Origin: Microvirga lotononidis
GTDB taxonomy: Bacteria > Pseudomonadota > Alphaproteobacteria > Rhizobiales > Beijerinckiaceae
NCBI RefSeq assembly: GCF_034627025.1
Contig: NZ_CP141048.1
Span: forward strand, 1,376,001 to 1,440,000
Direction: 5' to 3'
Length of the DNA stretch: 64,000 nucleotides
Both the position numbers and the translations under genes were made by a program. This document shows, one piece after another, positions 8,932-16,266 of the stretch (the stretch's first letter is position 1; each line of letters opens with the position of its first letter). Under the pieces are notes generated by a model that worked only from the letters and a program-made list of their open reading frames with translations, did not search any database and was not told the DNA's origin.

Positions 8932-8975
8932 GATATAGCCAAGGTTCACCGCCCTGTCAAGAACAAAGTGAGAAC
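8932..8975 (-). promoter_or_regulatory. Near-consensus sigma-70 promoter with abutting LexA (SOS) box
   Basis: On the minus strand, TTGACA (8960-8955), a 17-base spacer and TATATC (8937-8932) form an almost ideal housekeeping promoter. Directly upstream, GTTCTCACTTTGTTC (8975-8961) fits the alphaproteobacterial LexA site GTTC-N7-GTTC. A GTTC-N7-GTTC match is expected about once or twice by chance in 64 kb, so the case rests on it touching the -35 element. Transcription would begin near 8925 and run toward the ammonia-lyase gene. Confidence 0.5.
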
Positions 8976-9002
8976 ATAACATCACGCTTCCCACACCCGC
9001 CG

Positions 9003-9110
9003 CGTCATCACCTCCCCGGACTTGATCCGGGGACCCGTGCCGGTGATTCCGATGCGAGAGGCGCGGCGCTTCACACAATCGAGATGGCCGGCACAAGGAC
9101 GGCCGCGACA
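9003..9110. repeat. Modular palindromic intergenic repeat, copy B
   Basis: Same mosaic family as the repeat at 4008-4096. A hairpin CCCCGGA/TCCGGGG comes first, then GTGCCGGTGAT, the GCGC-G-GCGC hairpin, and ATGGCCGGCACAAGG with GGCCG/CGGCC pairing. The first module differs from copy A while the second and third agree, which suggests module exchange. It lies between the ugpC terminator and the LexA-type promoter. Confidence 0.75.
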
Positions 9111-9137
9111 TGGTGAGCGACGGCCCTTGAGGACAGC

Positions 9138-9163
9138 AAAAAGGCCGCGGCTGTGCCGAGGCC
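9138..9163 (-). terminator. Terminator of the ugp operon
   Basis: On the minus strand, GGCC-T-CGGC, loop ACA and GCCG-C-GGCC form a hairpin with one mismatch, followed by five T residues. It begins 33 bases after the ugpC stop. Confidence 0.7.
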
Positions 9164-9195
9164 CTCTGCTTTCCGTCGAACCGACGATTGTGTCG

Positions 9196-10272
9196 TCACT
9201 CGCGGCCGAGGCGCTTGGTGGTCTGGGGGTCGAAGAGGTGGACATTGGCCGGATCGACCGCGAGGGTCAGCTTGCGGGTGTCCGCCGGGATCTGGCCGGT
9301 GGAGGCCTGCACGACGAAGTCCGCGCCCGCGACCTTACCGTGGAAGAGCTGGGTCGCGCCGAGTTCCTCGACGAAATCCACGTCCATGGAAAGAGAGCTG
9401 GAGCCCGCGCCGCCCGCCTGCACGTCCTCGGGACGCAGGCCCACTTCGATGGCGGAGCCGGGGGTGAGCCCTTCACGCATGTCCGAGACCGTGATCACCT
9501 GATCGCCGACCGATACGCGGCCGGGGCCTTCGACCTTTCCGGGCAGAATGTTCATGGGCGGGGAGCCGATGAAGGTAGCGACGAAGCGGGTCTCGGGACG
9601 GCGGTAGACCTCGGAGGGGCTGCCGACCTGTTCGATCTGCCCGCCGGACATGACCACGAGCTTGTCGGAGAGCGTCATCGCCTCGACCTGATCGTGCGTC
9701 ACGTAGATCGACGTCACGCCGAGGGCCTTCTGCAGGCGCTTGATCTCGACGCGCATCTGCACGCGCAGCTTGGCGTCCAGGTTCGAGAGCGGCTCGTCGA
9801 AGAGGAACACCTGGGGTTTGCGCACGATGGCGCGCCCCATGGCGACGCGCTGGCGCTGGCCGCCGGAAAGAGCGCGCGGCTTGCGCTCGAGAAAGGATTC
9901 GATGGCGAGGATGCGGGCCGCTTCCTTCACGCGCTTCTCGATCTCGTCCTTGGGCGTCTTCCGGTTCCTCAGGCCATAGGCCATGTTGTCGTAGACGCTC
10001 ATATGCGGATAGAGCGCATAGTTCTGGAACACCATCGCGATGTCGCGGTCCGCCGGCTCTACCTGGTTCACGACCCGGTCGCCGATCTTCACCTCGCCGG
10101 CGGAGATCGTCTCGAGACCCGCGATCATGCGCAGAAGCGTTGACTTGCCGCAGCCCGACGGGCCGACGAGCACGCAGAAGGAGCCGTCCTCGATCCCGAG
10201 CGACACGCCCTTCACGGCCTCCACGTTGCCCGAATAGATCTTCCTGACCGTATCGAGGGTTACGCCTGCCAT
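9196..10272 (-). CDS. ugpC: sn-glycerol-3-phosphate ABC transporter ATP-binding protein
   Basis: ATPase of the glycerol-3-phosphate/glycerophosphodiester importer, 358 residues. Walker [11 protein letters not shown]-loop [15 protein letters not shown], signature [15 protein letters not shown], Walker [17 protein letters not shown] and the switch His in VTHDQVEA are all intact. The C-terminal third (from about residue 235) is the MalK/UgpC OB-fold regulatory domain, including GLRPEDV. The ATG at 10272 has AAGGAA just upstream, whereas the longer in-frame extension has no such site. It is the last gene of ugpBAEC, 112 bases after ugpE, and is followed by a terminator. MalK-family ATPases for other sugars look alike; the gene order and Pho box favour UgpC. 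Confidence 0.9.
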   Translation of the reverse strand: MAGVTLDTVRKIYSGNVEAVKGVSLGIEDGSFCVLVGPSGCGKSTLLRMIAGLETISAGEVKIGDRVVNQVEPADRDIAMVFQNYALYPHMSVYDNMAYGLRNRKTPKDEIEKRVKEAARILAIESFLERKPRALSGGQRQRVAMGRAIVRKPQVFLFDEPLSNLDAKLRVQMRVEIKRLQKALGVTSIYVTHDQVEAMTLSDKLVVMSGGQIEQVGSPSEVYRRPETRFVATFIGSPPMNILPGKVEGPGRVSVGDQVITVSDMREGLTPGSAIEVGLRPEDVQAGGAGSSSLSMDVDFVEELGATQLFHGKVAGADFVVQASTGQIPADTRKLTLAVDPANVHLFDPQTTKRLGRE

Positions 10273-10384
10273 CGTTTCATTCCTTTTAGCCGCTGCCCGC
10301 GCCTTGGGGGCATCGGGCAAAATTCCAATGATGTGAGAAGGAGCCCTCCCGCCCAGGAGGCGAGAGGGCCGCGCGCGATCCGCG

Positions 10385-11230
10385 TCACTTCTCCGTTTCG
10401 ACGAGCCCCTTCACGAAGAGCCGCTGCATGAAGATGACGACGAGCACCGGCGGCACCATCGCGAGCACGGCCGTCGTCATGGCGATGTTCCACTCGGTCA
10501 GCGCATCGGTGGTCGTGATCATCTTCTTGATGCCGATCACGATGGTCTGCATCGAGCTTTTCGTGGTGATCAGCAGCGGCCAGAGATACTGGTTCCAGCC
10601 ATAGATGAACTGAATCACGAAGAGCGCCGCGATCGTCGTCATCGACAGCGGGAGCAGCGTGTCCTTGAAGAAGCGGAATGCGCCCGCGCCGTCGATCTTC
10701 GAGGCCTCCAGAAGCTCCTCCGGAATGGTCATGAAGAACTGCCGGAACAGCAGCGTGCCGGTGGCCGATGCGATGAGCGGCAGGACGAGACCGGAATAGG
10801 TATCGAGAAGCCCCAGATCCGCGACGATCTTGTAGGTGGGATAGATGCGCACTTCGACCGGCAGCATCAGGGTGATGAAGATGACCCAGAACGCCGTCCT
10901 GCGGAACGGGAACCTGAAATAGACCACCGCGTAGGCCGACAGGATCGAGATCAGGATCTTGCCGAAGGCGATCCCCAGCGCGACGATCATGGAGTTGATC
11001 ATCATGCCCATCACGGGCTCGCGGGCCGTCTTGCCACCGTAGAACAGCGCGCGGGAGTAGTTCTCCAGCGTCTGATCGCCCGGGGTCAGCGGCATGTTGC
11101 CGTTGATGATGGTGGCGGTGTCGAAGGTCGACGCCATGATCGCGAGATAGACCGGGAAGGCCACCAGGACGACGCCGATGACCAGCGTCAGGTAGGCCAT
11201 GAAGTCTCTGAAAGGACGATTCTCGACCAT
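10385..11230 (-). CDS. ugpE: sn-glycerol-3-phosphate ABC transporter permease
   Basis: Inner-membrane permease of 281 residues with six predicted helices and the EAA loop [20 protein letters not shown] about 90 residues from the C-terminus. The start ATG at 11230 overlaps the ugpA stop by one base (TGATG), so translation is coupled. A longer in-frame reading that continues into ugpA is discounted. It pairs with UgpA to form the membrane channel. The last part of the gap before ugpC holds a weak hairpin (GCCCTC/GAGGGC) without a T tract. Confidence 0.92.
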   Translation of the reverse strand: MVENRPFRDFMAYLTLVIGVVLVAFPVYLAIMASTFDTATIINGNMPLTPGDQTLENYSRALFYGGKTAREPVMGMMINSMIVALGIAFGKILISILSAYAVVYFRFPFRRTAFWVIFITLMLPVEVRIYPTYKIVADLGLLDTYSGLVLPLIASATGTLLFRQFFMTIPEELLEASKIDGAGAFRFFKDTLLPLSMTTIAALFVIQFIYGWNQYLWPLLITTKSSMQTIVIGIKKMITTTDALTEWNIAMTTAVLAMVPPVLVVIFMQRLFVKGLVETEK

Positions 11231-12111
11231 CAGTACTGTACCTTGCGTTCGACATAGCGGAACTGGATGGCGGTCAGCGCGATCACGATGACCATCAGGA
11301 CCACCGATTGGGCGGCCGAGAGGCCGAGATCGCCGCCGGAGCGGCCGTCCGCGTAAACCTTGTAGACGAGGGTCGTCGTCGTCCCGGCGGGACCTCCACC
11401 GGTCACGGCATCGATGATGCCGAACGTCTCGAAGAACACGTACACGATGGTCACGACGAGCAGGAAGAAGGTGGTGGGCGACAGCAGCGGGAAGACGATC
11501 GTCCAGAAGCGGCGCAAAGGGCCCGCGCCGTCGATGGCGCCGGCCTCGATCACGCTCTTCGGAATCGCCTGCAGGCCGGCGAGGAAGAAGAGGAAGTTGT
11601 AGCTGACATGCTTCCACGTGGCGGAGAGCACCAGCAGGATCATGGCGTCCGTGCCGTCGAGCATCGGATTCCAGTTGAACCCGAGGATGTTGAGCGGGCG
11701 TCCTAGAGTGCCGAGCGTCGGATGGAACATGAACATCCACAAGACGCCCGCGATCGCCGGAGCGACCGCATAGGGCCAGATCAGCAGGGTCTTGAAGGCG
11801 TGACCGCCGCGCAGGCTCTTGTCGGCCTGGGTGGCGAAAAGCAGGGCGACGGCGAGCGAGAAGAAGGCCACCAGCGTGGAGAAGATCACGGTCGTGATCA
11901 TCGCCCGGTAATATTCAGGCTGCTCGAAGACGAGGCTGTAATTCTCGAAACCGACGAATTCCGACGAGAGGCCGAAGGCGTCTTCCCGCAGGAAGGACTG
12001 CCGTATGGCCTGGGATGCGGGCAAATAGAAGAAAATGACGGTGATCGCCATCTGCGGAAGAATCAGCAGAAGTGGCAGCGTCCAACCTGAAAAGTGAGCT
12101 CGTTTTTCCAT
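11230..12111 (-). CDS. ugpA: sn-glycerol-3-phosphate ABC transporter permease
   Basis: Inner-membrane permease of 293 residues, six helices, with the EAA loop [20 protein letters not shown] typical of MalF/UgpA partners. The N-terminal [20 protein letters not shown] is the first membrane segment. The ATG at 12111 is preferred over an upstream TTG at 12156 because it fits the family N-terminus. Neither start has a strong ribosome-binding site. A large intercistronic hairpin separates it from ugpB, which would allow the binding protein to be made in excess. Confidence 0.92.
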   Translation of the reverse strand: MEKRAHFSGWTLPLLLILPQMAITVIFFYLPASQAIRQSFLREDAFGLSSEFVGFENYSLVFEQPEYYRAMITTVIFSTLVAFFSLAVALLFATQADKSLRGGHAFKTLLIWPYAVAPAIAGVLWMFMFHPTLGTLGRPLNILGFNWNPMLDGTDAMILLVLSATWKHVSYNFLFFLAGLQAIPKSVIEAGAIDGAGPLRRFWTIVFPLLSPTTFFLLVVTIVYVFFETFGIIDAVTGGGPAGTTTTLVYKVYADGRSGGDLGLSAAQSVVLMVIVIALTAIQFRYVERKVQY

Positions 12112-12182
12112 CGCGTTTACGGCTGTCCGGATGATGGGGGCAGATGACGGCAGCAACCGGTCTGCGAAGGTGATCTATAAGA

Positions 12183-12213
12183 TCATCCCGGGCGGCGGAG
12201 CCGTCCGGGATGA
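12183..12213 (-). other. Intercistronic hairpin between ugpB and ugpA
   Basis: A 14-bp stem with one G-T pair (TCATCCCGG-G-CGGC against GCCG-T-CCGGGATGA) and a three-base loop lies 26 bases after the ugpB stop. No T tract follows, so it is more likely an mRNA processing or stability element than a full terminator. This is a known strategy for raising binding-protein levels in ABC operons. Confidence 0.6.
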
Positions 12214-12238
12214 AAGGTCGTGATGTCAGCAGATCGTT

Positions 12239-13549
12239 TTAGCGGCTGACGGAACGCTCGAACTGGCGCAGGATCTGGTTCGAACGGGTCACGGCGGAGT
12301 CGAGCGCGTCCTTGGCCGACTTCTGGCCGGCGAGAGCGGACTCGATTTCCTCGGAAACCACGTCGCGGATCTGGACCATGTTGCCGAAGCGCAGGCCGCG
12401 GGAGTTCTCGGTCGGCTCCTTGTTGGTGAGCTCGATCAGAGGCGTCTGCAGGACCGGGTTCTTCTCATAGAAGCCCGAAGCCTTGGTCTTCTCGTAGGCC
12501 GCTTTGGTGATCGGCAGGTAGCCGGATTCCTGGTGCAGCTTGGCCTGACGGTCGGTGTCCGACAGGAAGGTGAAGAACTTGGCCACGCCCTTGTATTCCT
12601 CGGCCTTCTTGCCGCCCATGACCCACAGCGAAGCGCCGCCGATGATGGAGTTCTGCGGAGCGCCCTGGACGTCCGGATAATACGGCATCGGCACCGAGGT
12701 GAAGTCGAACTTCGCGTTCGCCTTCACGTTGCCGTAGAAGCCCGACGAGGTCAGGAAGATCGCGCATTCGCCGGAGGTGAAGCGGCCCTCGGAGCGGCTG
12801 TCGCGGCCCGAATAGTCGTAGGTCTTGTCCTTCTGCAGATCGACGAGGTTCTGCAGGTGCTTCACGTGCAGCGGAGAGTTGAACTTCATCTCCGTGTCGA
12901 AGCCGTCGAGGCCGTTGGCCTTGGTGGCCATCGGCACGTTGTGCCAGGCGGAGAGCTGCTCGATGTTGGCCCACGGAGCCCAGGCGTTCGAGAAGCCGCA
13001 GGTGTCGTGGCCGGCCGCCTTGAGCTTCTTGCCGGCTTCGAAAACCTCAGGCCAGGTCTTCGGGATCTCGTTCACGCCGGCCTTCTTCAGCTCGTCCTTG
13101 TTGATCCACATGACCATCGAGGAAGAGTTGAACGGGAAGGACAGCATCTCGCCCTTGGCCGTGGAGTAGTAGCCGGTGATCGCCGGCAGGTAGGCCTGGG
13201 GATCGAACTTTTCGCCGGCCTCGGCCATCAGCTGGTAGACGGGCTTAACGGCACCGCGGGCGCCCATCATGGTCGCCGTGCCGACTTCGAACACCTGCAG
13301 GATGTGGGGAGCGTTGCCGGCGCGGAAGGCCGCGATGCCGGCGTTCAGCGTGTCGGCATACTGGCCCTTGTAGCTGACGACGACCTTGTAGTCCTTCTGC
13401 GAATTGTTGAACTCTTCCGCGAGCCGGTTCACGACCTCGTTGTTGGCGCCCGTCATGGCGTGCCACCACTGGATCTCGGTCTGGGCGAAGGCGGAGGTGC
13501 TCGTCGCCAGGCCGAAGGCCAGAGCGCCGAGGAGTGACTTCTTCATCAT
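12239..13549 (-). CDS. ugpB: sn-glycerol-3-phosphate-binding periplasmic protein
   Basis: Substrate-binding protein of 436 residues for glycerol-3-phosphate. It has a signal peptide (MMKKSLLGALAFGLATSTSAFA) cut before QTEIQWWHAM. Typical UgpB stretches follow: FNSSSMVMWINKDELKKAG, TCGFSNAWAPWANIEQLSAWH, RFTSGECAIFLTSSG and NSIIGGASLWVMGGK. The ATG at 13549 (second in the reading frame) has GGGAGA about nine bases upstream. It is the first gene of ugpBAEC. A triple-heptad Pho box lies 67 bases upstream, indicating induction by phosphate starvation through PhoB. Confidence 0.93.
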   Translation of the reverse strand: MMKKSLLGALAFGLATSTSAFAQTEIQWWHAMTGANNEVVNRLAEEFNNSQKDYKVVVSYKGQYADTLNAGIAAFRAGNAPHILQVFEVGTATMMGARGAVKPVYQLMAEAGEKFDPQAYLPAITGYYSTAKGEMLSFPFNSSSMVMWINKDELKKAGVNEIPKTWPEVFEAGKKLKAAGHDTCGFSNAWAPWANIEQLSAWHNVPMATKANGLDGFDTEMKFNSPLHVKHLQNLVDLQKDKTYDYSGRDSRSEGRFTSGECAIFLTSSGFYGNVKANAKFDFTSVPMPYYPDVQGAPQNSIIGGASLWVMGGKKAEEYKGVAKFFTFLSDTDRQAKLHQESGYLPITKAAYEKTKASGFYEKNPVLQTPLIELTNKEPTENSRGLRFGNMVQIRDVVSEEIESALAGQKSAKDALDSAVTRSNQILRQFERSVSR

Positions 13550-13615
13550 AGTGATCTCTCCCATGTCATCCCGTCGGGGACTTCTTGTCGTTCATCACCC
13601 CTGCATTAAGGCCGG

Positions 13616-13644
13616 ATGACGTTTCTATGACGAAAACATGACAA
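13616..13644 (-). promoter_or_regulatory. Pho box (three PhoB half-sites) controlling ugpBAEC
   Basis: On the minus strand three 7-bp units TTGTCAT, TCGTCAT and ACGTCAT are separated by exactly 4 bp each (gttt, agaa), giving an 11-bp period. This is the PhoB direct-repeat arrangement (CTGTCAT-N4-CTGTCAT). A possible -10 element (CTTAAT, 13610-13605) follows toward ugpB. Confidence 0.75.
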
Positions 13645-13702
13645 TCATAGCCGGCTTCAAAATGGAAGCCCTTTCCGCCAAAAGACTTAACGGCCGCCCC
13701 GG

Positions 13703-13728
13703 GGAACAGGCCGGAACGCCTCTTCGTT
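13703..13728 (+). promoter_or_regulatory. Candidate EcfG (general stress response) promoter
   Basis: GGAAC (13703-13707), a 17-base spacer and CGTT (13725-13728) match the EcfG consensus. It lies 28 bases before the ATG of the YflT-like stress protein, so promoter and gene type agree. Confidence 0.65.
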
Positions 13729-13755
13729 GAGGGAGTAACTCAACGGAAGATATCC

Positions 13756-14475
13756 ATGCCCCAGATGATCGCAGCCCTGTTCAGGGATCACGGCCAAGCA
13801 CGCCAAGCCCTTCAATCCCTTCTGGAAATGGGCATCGCCCAGAATCGAATCGTCGCTGCCGGCAATGCCGAGGCGCGCGAGATCTCGTCGATCTCGGGCT
13901 TTCGCGCGCTGTCGGCGCGGGACGAGACCCTGGACGCTCTCCATGAATTGAACCTGCCGGAGGCCGACAAGCGGCTCTTCGCGCAAGGGATCCACAGGCA
14001 TTGCGTCCTGATCGCCGCGCAGGTCGACCGGGACAATGTGGAGGAGGCCCTGCGGGCGCTGGAGATGTTCGATCCGGTCGATCTCGATGCCAGCAGCCGC
14101 GAATGGCTGGACGAGCACCCGTCCGGTCGGGCCGGGGCCGATGCAGGCGCCCCGCTGGGCGCGGGGATCGCCGGCGGCTCGACCGGCGGCCTGACGAACA
14201 CGAGCGCCCTGCCGGGCATGGGCCTGATGGCGGAAGGCGCGGACGACCTCGGCACCACGGATGTGAGGGCGGACGGGTTCGCTCAAGGCCATCAGGGTTC
14301 GAGCACGACGGTGGGCACGGGCTCGCGCCGCAGCGACGAGCGGGCCGACCGGGAGGGCGTCAACGAGCTTGCCGTCGACACCCGGCCCGATCCCGACCAG
14401 CCCGGCCTCATGCAGCGGCACATGAACCGCGGCGGCCGGGTCTGGGCTTACCGCACGTTTGAAGAGGGCTTTTAG
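13756..14475 (+). CDS. General-stress-type protein with YflT-like N-terminal domain
   Basis: 239-residue soluble protein of unknown biochemical role. The first 110 residues (IAALFRDHGQARQALQSLLEMG..., CVLIAAQVDRDNVEEALRALE) resemble the ferredoxin-like repeat fold of the heat-induced YflT/YsnF-N domain, in which two beta-alpha-beta units bracket the region. The rest (about 115-239) is Gly-, Ala-, Asp- and Arg-rich and looks disordered, ending with HMNRGGRVWAYRTFEEGF. The EcfG-type promoter directly upstream supports a stress role. A long palindrome starts immediately after the stop. Confidence 0.75.
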   Translation: MPQMIAALFRDHGQARQALQSLLEMGIAQNRIVAAGNAEAREISSISGFRALSARDETLDALHELNLPEADKRLFAQGIHRHCVLIAAQVDRDNVEEALRALEMFDPVDLDASSREWLDEHPSGRAGADAGAPLGAGIAGGSTGGLTNTSALPGMGLMAEGADDLGTTDVRADGFAQGHQGSSTTVGTGSRRSDERADREGVNELAVDTRPDPDQPGLMQRHMNRGGRVWAYRTFEEGF

Positions 14476-14476
14476 A

Positions 14477-14517
14477 GCGTCGAACGCAAAACCGGTTCCC
14501 GCTTTTGCGTTCGATGC
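14477..14517. repeat. Palindromic intergenic repeat (GCGTCGAACGCAAAA family)
   Basis: 15-bp stem with one G-T pair (14477-14491 with 14503-14517), loop CCGGTTCCCGC. It fills the gap between two convergent stop codons and may act as a bidirectional terminator. A diverged relative sits at 43426-43473, with the same AAAAG/CTTTT-like inner part and GA-C outer arms. Confidence 0.7.
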
Positions 14518-14518
14518 G

Positions 14519-15727
14519 TCAGATCACGTTGCGCTCGAGCAGGGGGCGGTGGGCGAGGACGCGCTCATGGCCGAGCTCCGACAGGTCGAGCGTGCGGTAG
14601 CCGCCATGGACGATCAGCTCGGCAAGGCCTCGGCCCACGGCCGGGGCCTGCTGCAGGCCGTGGCCCGAGAAGCCGTTGCAGAGGTAGAAGTTCTTGAACC
14701 CGCCGGCCAGGCCGATGATCGCGTTGTGGTCGAGGAGGCTCATGTCGTAAGGGCCCGACCAGGCGCGTCCCGGCCTGATGGCCTCGAAGGCTGGGACGCG
14801 ATGCGCCAGGTTCGGCCAGATGAACTCCTCGAAGAAGGTGTGATCGATTTCCTGCGACGCGGGATCCTCGTCGTGCCAGTCGGGATCGAGATCCGCTTCC
14901 GGCGAGGCGCCGCAGATGAAGTGCCCCTCCCCTTCGGGCCGCACATAGGCGCCGGACGTGTCGATGAGCAGCGGGCAGTTCTCCACGGGTCCCTTGCAGG
15001 AGAAGGTGAAGACGTAGCGGCGCTTGGCCTGGACCGGGATGTCGAGCCCGGCCATGGTCGCCAGGGCCCGCCCGCCGGAGCCGGCGCAGTTGATGAGCGT
15101 GCCGCAGGCGATCCGGGTTCCGTCCTTGAGGCGCACGGCCACGATGGTGCCGCCGTCCCGCTCGACCTCTGCCACCTCGCCCTTCACGTATTCGGCGCCG
15201 AGCGAACGCGCCTTCTTGCGGAAGGCCTGCAAAAGGCCCCAGCCGTCGAACCAGCCCTCGCCCGAGCGTCCCCAGGTGCCGGCCGCCAAATCCTCCGTGT
15301 TGAGCCAGGGGAAGCGGGCCTTCAGCTCGTCGGGCTTCAGGAACAGGATGTCCGCGCCCTCCTCGGCCTGGAGCGCCTGGTTCTCGCGCAGGATCGGCTC
15401 GCCGGCATCCGTCGCACAGTAAAGATAACCGCCCTCCTTCAATCCAAGCTCCGGCCTCTCGCCGTCGACGGTGAGGTAATCAGCGATGTTGCGCAGGAAC
15501 GTGATTCCATAAAGCGAGATGCGAATGTTCACCGCGCTCGAATATTGCTGGCGGATCGAGGCCGCCGACAGGGCCGAGGCGGAGAGCTGGTAGGTCGGAT
15601 CCTTCTCGATGACGACCACGCGTCCCTTGAAGCCGGAATCGGCGAGCAGGTGATAGGCCGTGGAGGAGCCCATGACGGCGCCGCCGACGATCACGACATC
15701 GGCTGAAGAGGAAGCTGCAGAGGTCAT
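14519..15727 (-). CDS. FAD-dependent amino-acid oxidase (DAO family; possible L-pipecolate/sarcosine-type oxidase)
   Basis: 402-residue flavoenzyme with an N-terminal dinucleotide fold (VVIVGGAVMGSSTAYHLL), the DAO-family segment SALSAASIRQQYSS, and a C-terminal FAD-contact region NFYLCNGFSGHGLQQAPAVG. Such enzymes oxidise secondary or primary amino acids with oxygen or a quinone. It overlaps the Lrp-type regulator upstream by four bases (ATGA), and both diverge from a lysine/saccharopine dehydrogenase and an ALDH7 gene. In Pseudomonas a related pair (AmaA/AmaB) oxidises pipecolate to piperideine-6-carboxylate and then aminoadipate, so a pipecolate oxidase role is plausible but inferred. Confidence 0.8.
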   Translation of the reverse strand: MTSAASSSADVVIVGGAVMGSSTAYHLLADSGFKGRVVVIEKDPTYQLSASALSAASIRQQYSSAVNIRISLYGITFLRNIADYLTVDGERPELGLKEGGYLYCATDAGEPILRENQALQAEEGADILFLKPDELKARFPWLNTEDLAAGTWGRSGEGWFDGWGLLQAFRKKARSLGAEYVKGEVAEVERDGGTIVAVRLKDGTRIACGTLINCAGSGGRALATMAGLDIPVQAKRRYVFTFSCKGPVENCPLLIDTSGAYVRPEGEGHFICGASPEADLDPDWHDEDPASQEIDHTFFEEFIWPNLAHRVPAFEAIRPGRAWSGPYDMSLLDHNAIIGLAGGFKNFYLCNGFSGHGLQQAPAVGRGLAELIVHGGYRTLDLSELGHERVLAHRPLLERNVI

Positions 15728-16152
15728 CGTTCGAATTTCGTTGAGAGGATGATGGAGGATTGGGTGCGCTCCACCCCTTCGACCGCGCCGATCTTGTCGA
15801 TGGCGGCGTCGAGGGAGGGAACGTCCTCAGCCTCTACCACCGCCAGGAGATCGAAGACACCCGCGACCGAATGAAGCGCGCGCAATTCTGGCATGCGCTG
15901 AAGCGCCGTGACGACGCCGCCCGATGCCTTGGGGGCCACCACGATGGTCACATGCGCCCGCACCATGCGGTTCGCGACGTCCTCGGCCAGGCGCAGGGTA
16001 TAGCCGGCGATCACCCCCCGGCGCTCCAGGCTTTCGACCCGGGCCTGCACCGTCGTGCGGGAGAGCTTGAGCCGCCGGGCGGCCTCCGCGTGGCCGATCC
16101 GGGCATTCTCCCGCAGGAGCGTAATCAAGGCACGATCCGTGGCATCGAGCAT
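15724..16152 (-). CDS. Lrp/AsnC-family transcriptional regulator
   Basis: 142-residue feast/famine regulator. The N-terminal winged helix reads LDATDRALITLLRENARIGHAEAARRLKLSRTTVQARV (in sections), followed by ERRGVIAGYTLRL. The C-terminal ligand-sensing RAM domain contains HSVAGVFDLLAVVEAED. The ATG at 16152 is used, with a TTG at 16164 as alternative. No ribosome-binding site is clear for either. It is translationally coupled to the FAD oxidase and divergent from the saccharopine dehydrogenase-like gene. It therefore probably senses lysine or a lysine breakdown product and acts on the 115-base shared control region. Confidence 0.9.
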   Translation of the reverse strand: MLDATDRALITLLRENARIGHAEAARRLKLSRTTVQARVESLERRGVIAGYTLRLAEDVANRMVRAHVTIVVAPKASGGVVTALQRMPELRALHSVAGVFDLLAVVEAEDVPSLDAAIDKIGAVEGVERTQSSIILSTKFER

Positions 16153-16266
16153 CAGAATGACCAATCACTATGGCGATATGCCGAAAATTACTCGTCTTTC
16201 CGTCAGCTTGTCCATGGCGTTCTGCAGGGCTTTGCCTTTTTCTCCGATCATCACAGGGAGAACTCC

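Noticed and set aside
8659..9111. A 150-codon minus-strand frame downstream of the LexA-type promoter
   Set aside because: It starts inside the palindromic repeat upstream of the promoter, reads through the box itself, and is Arg/Ala/Pro-rich without protein-like pattern. The transcript would begin after its start codon.
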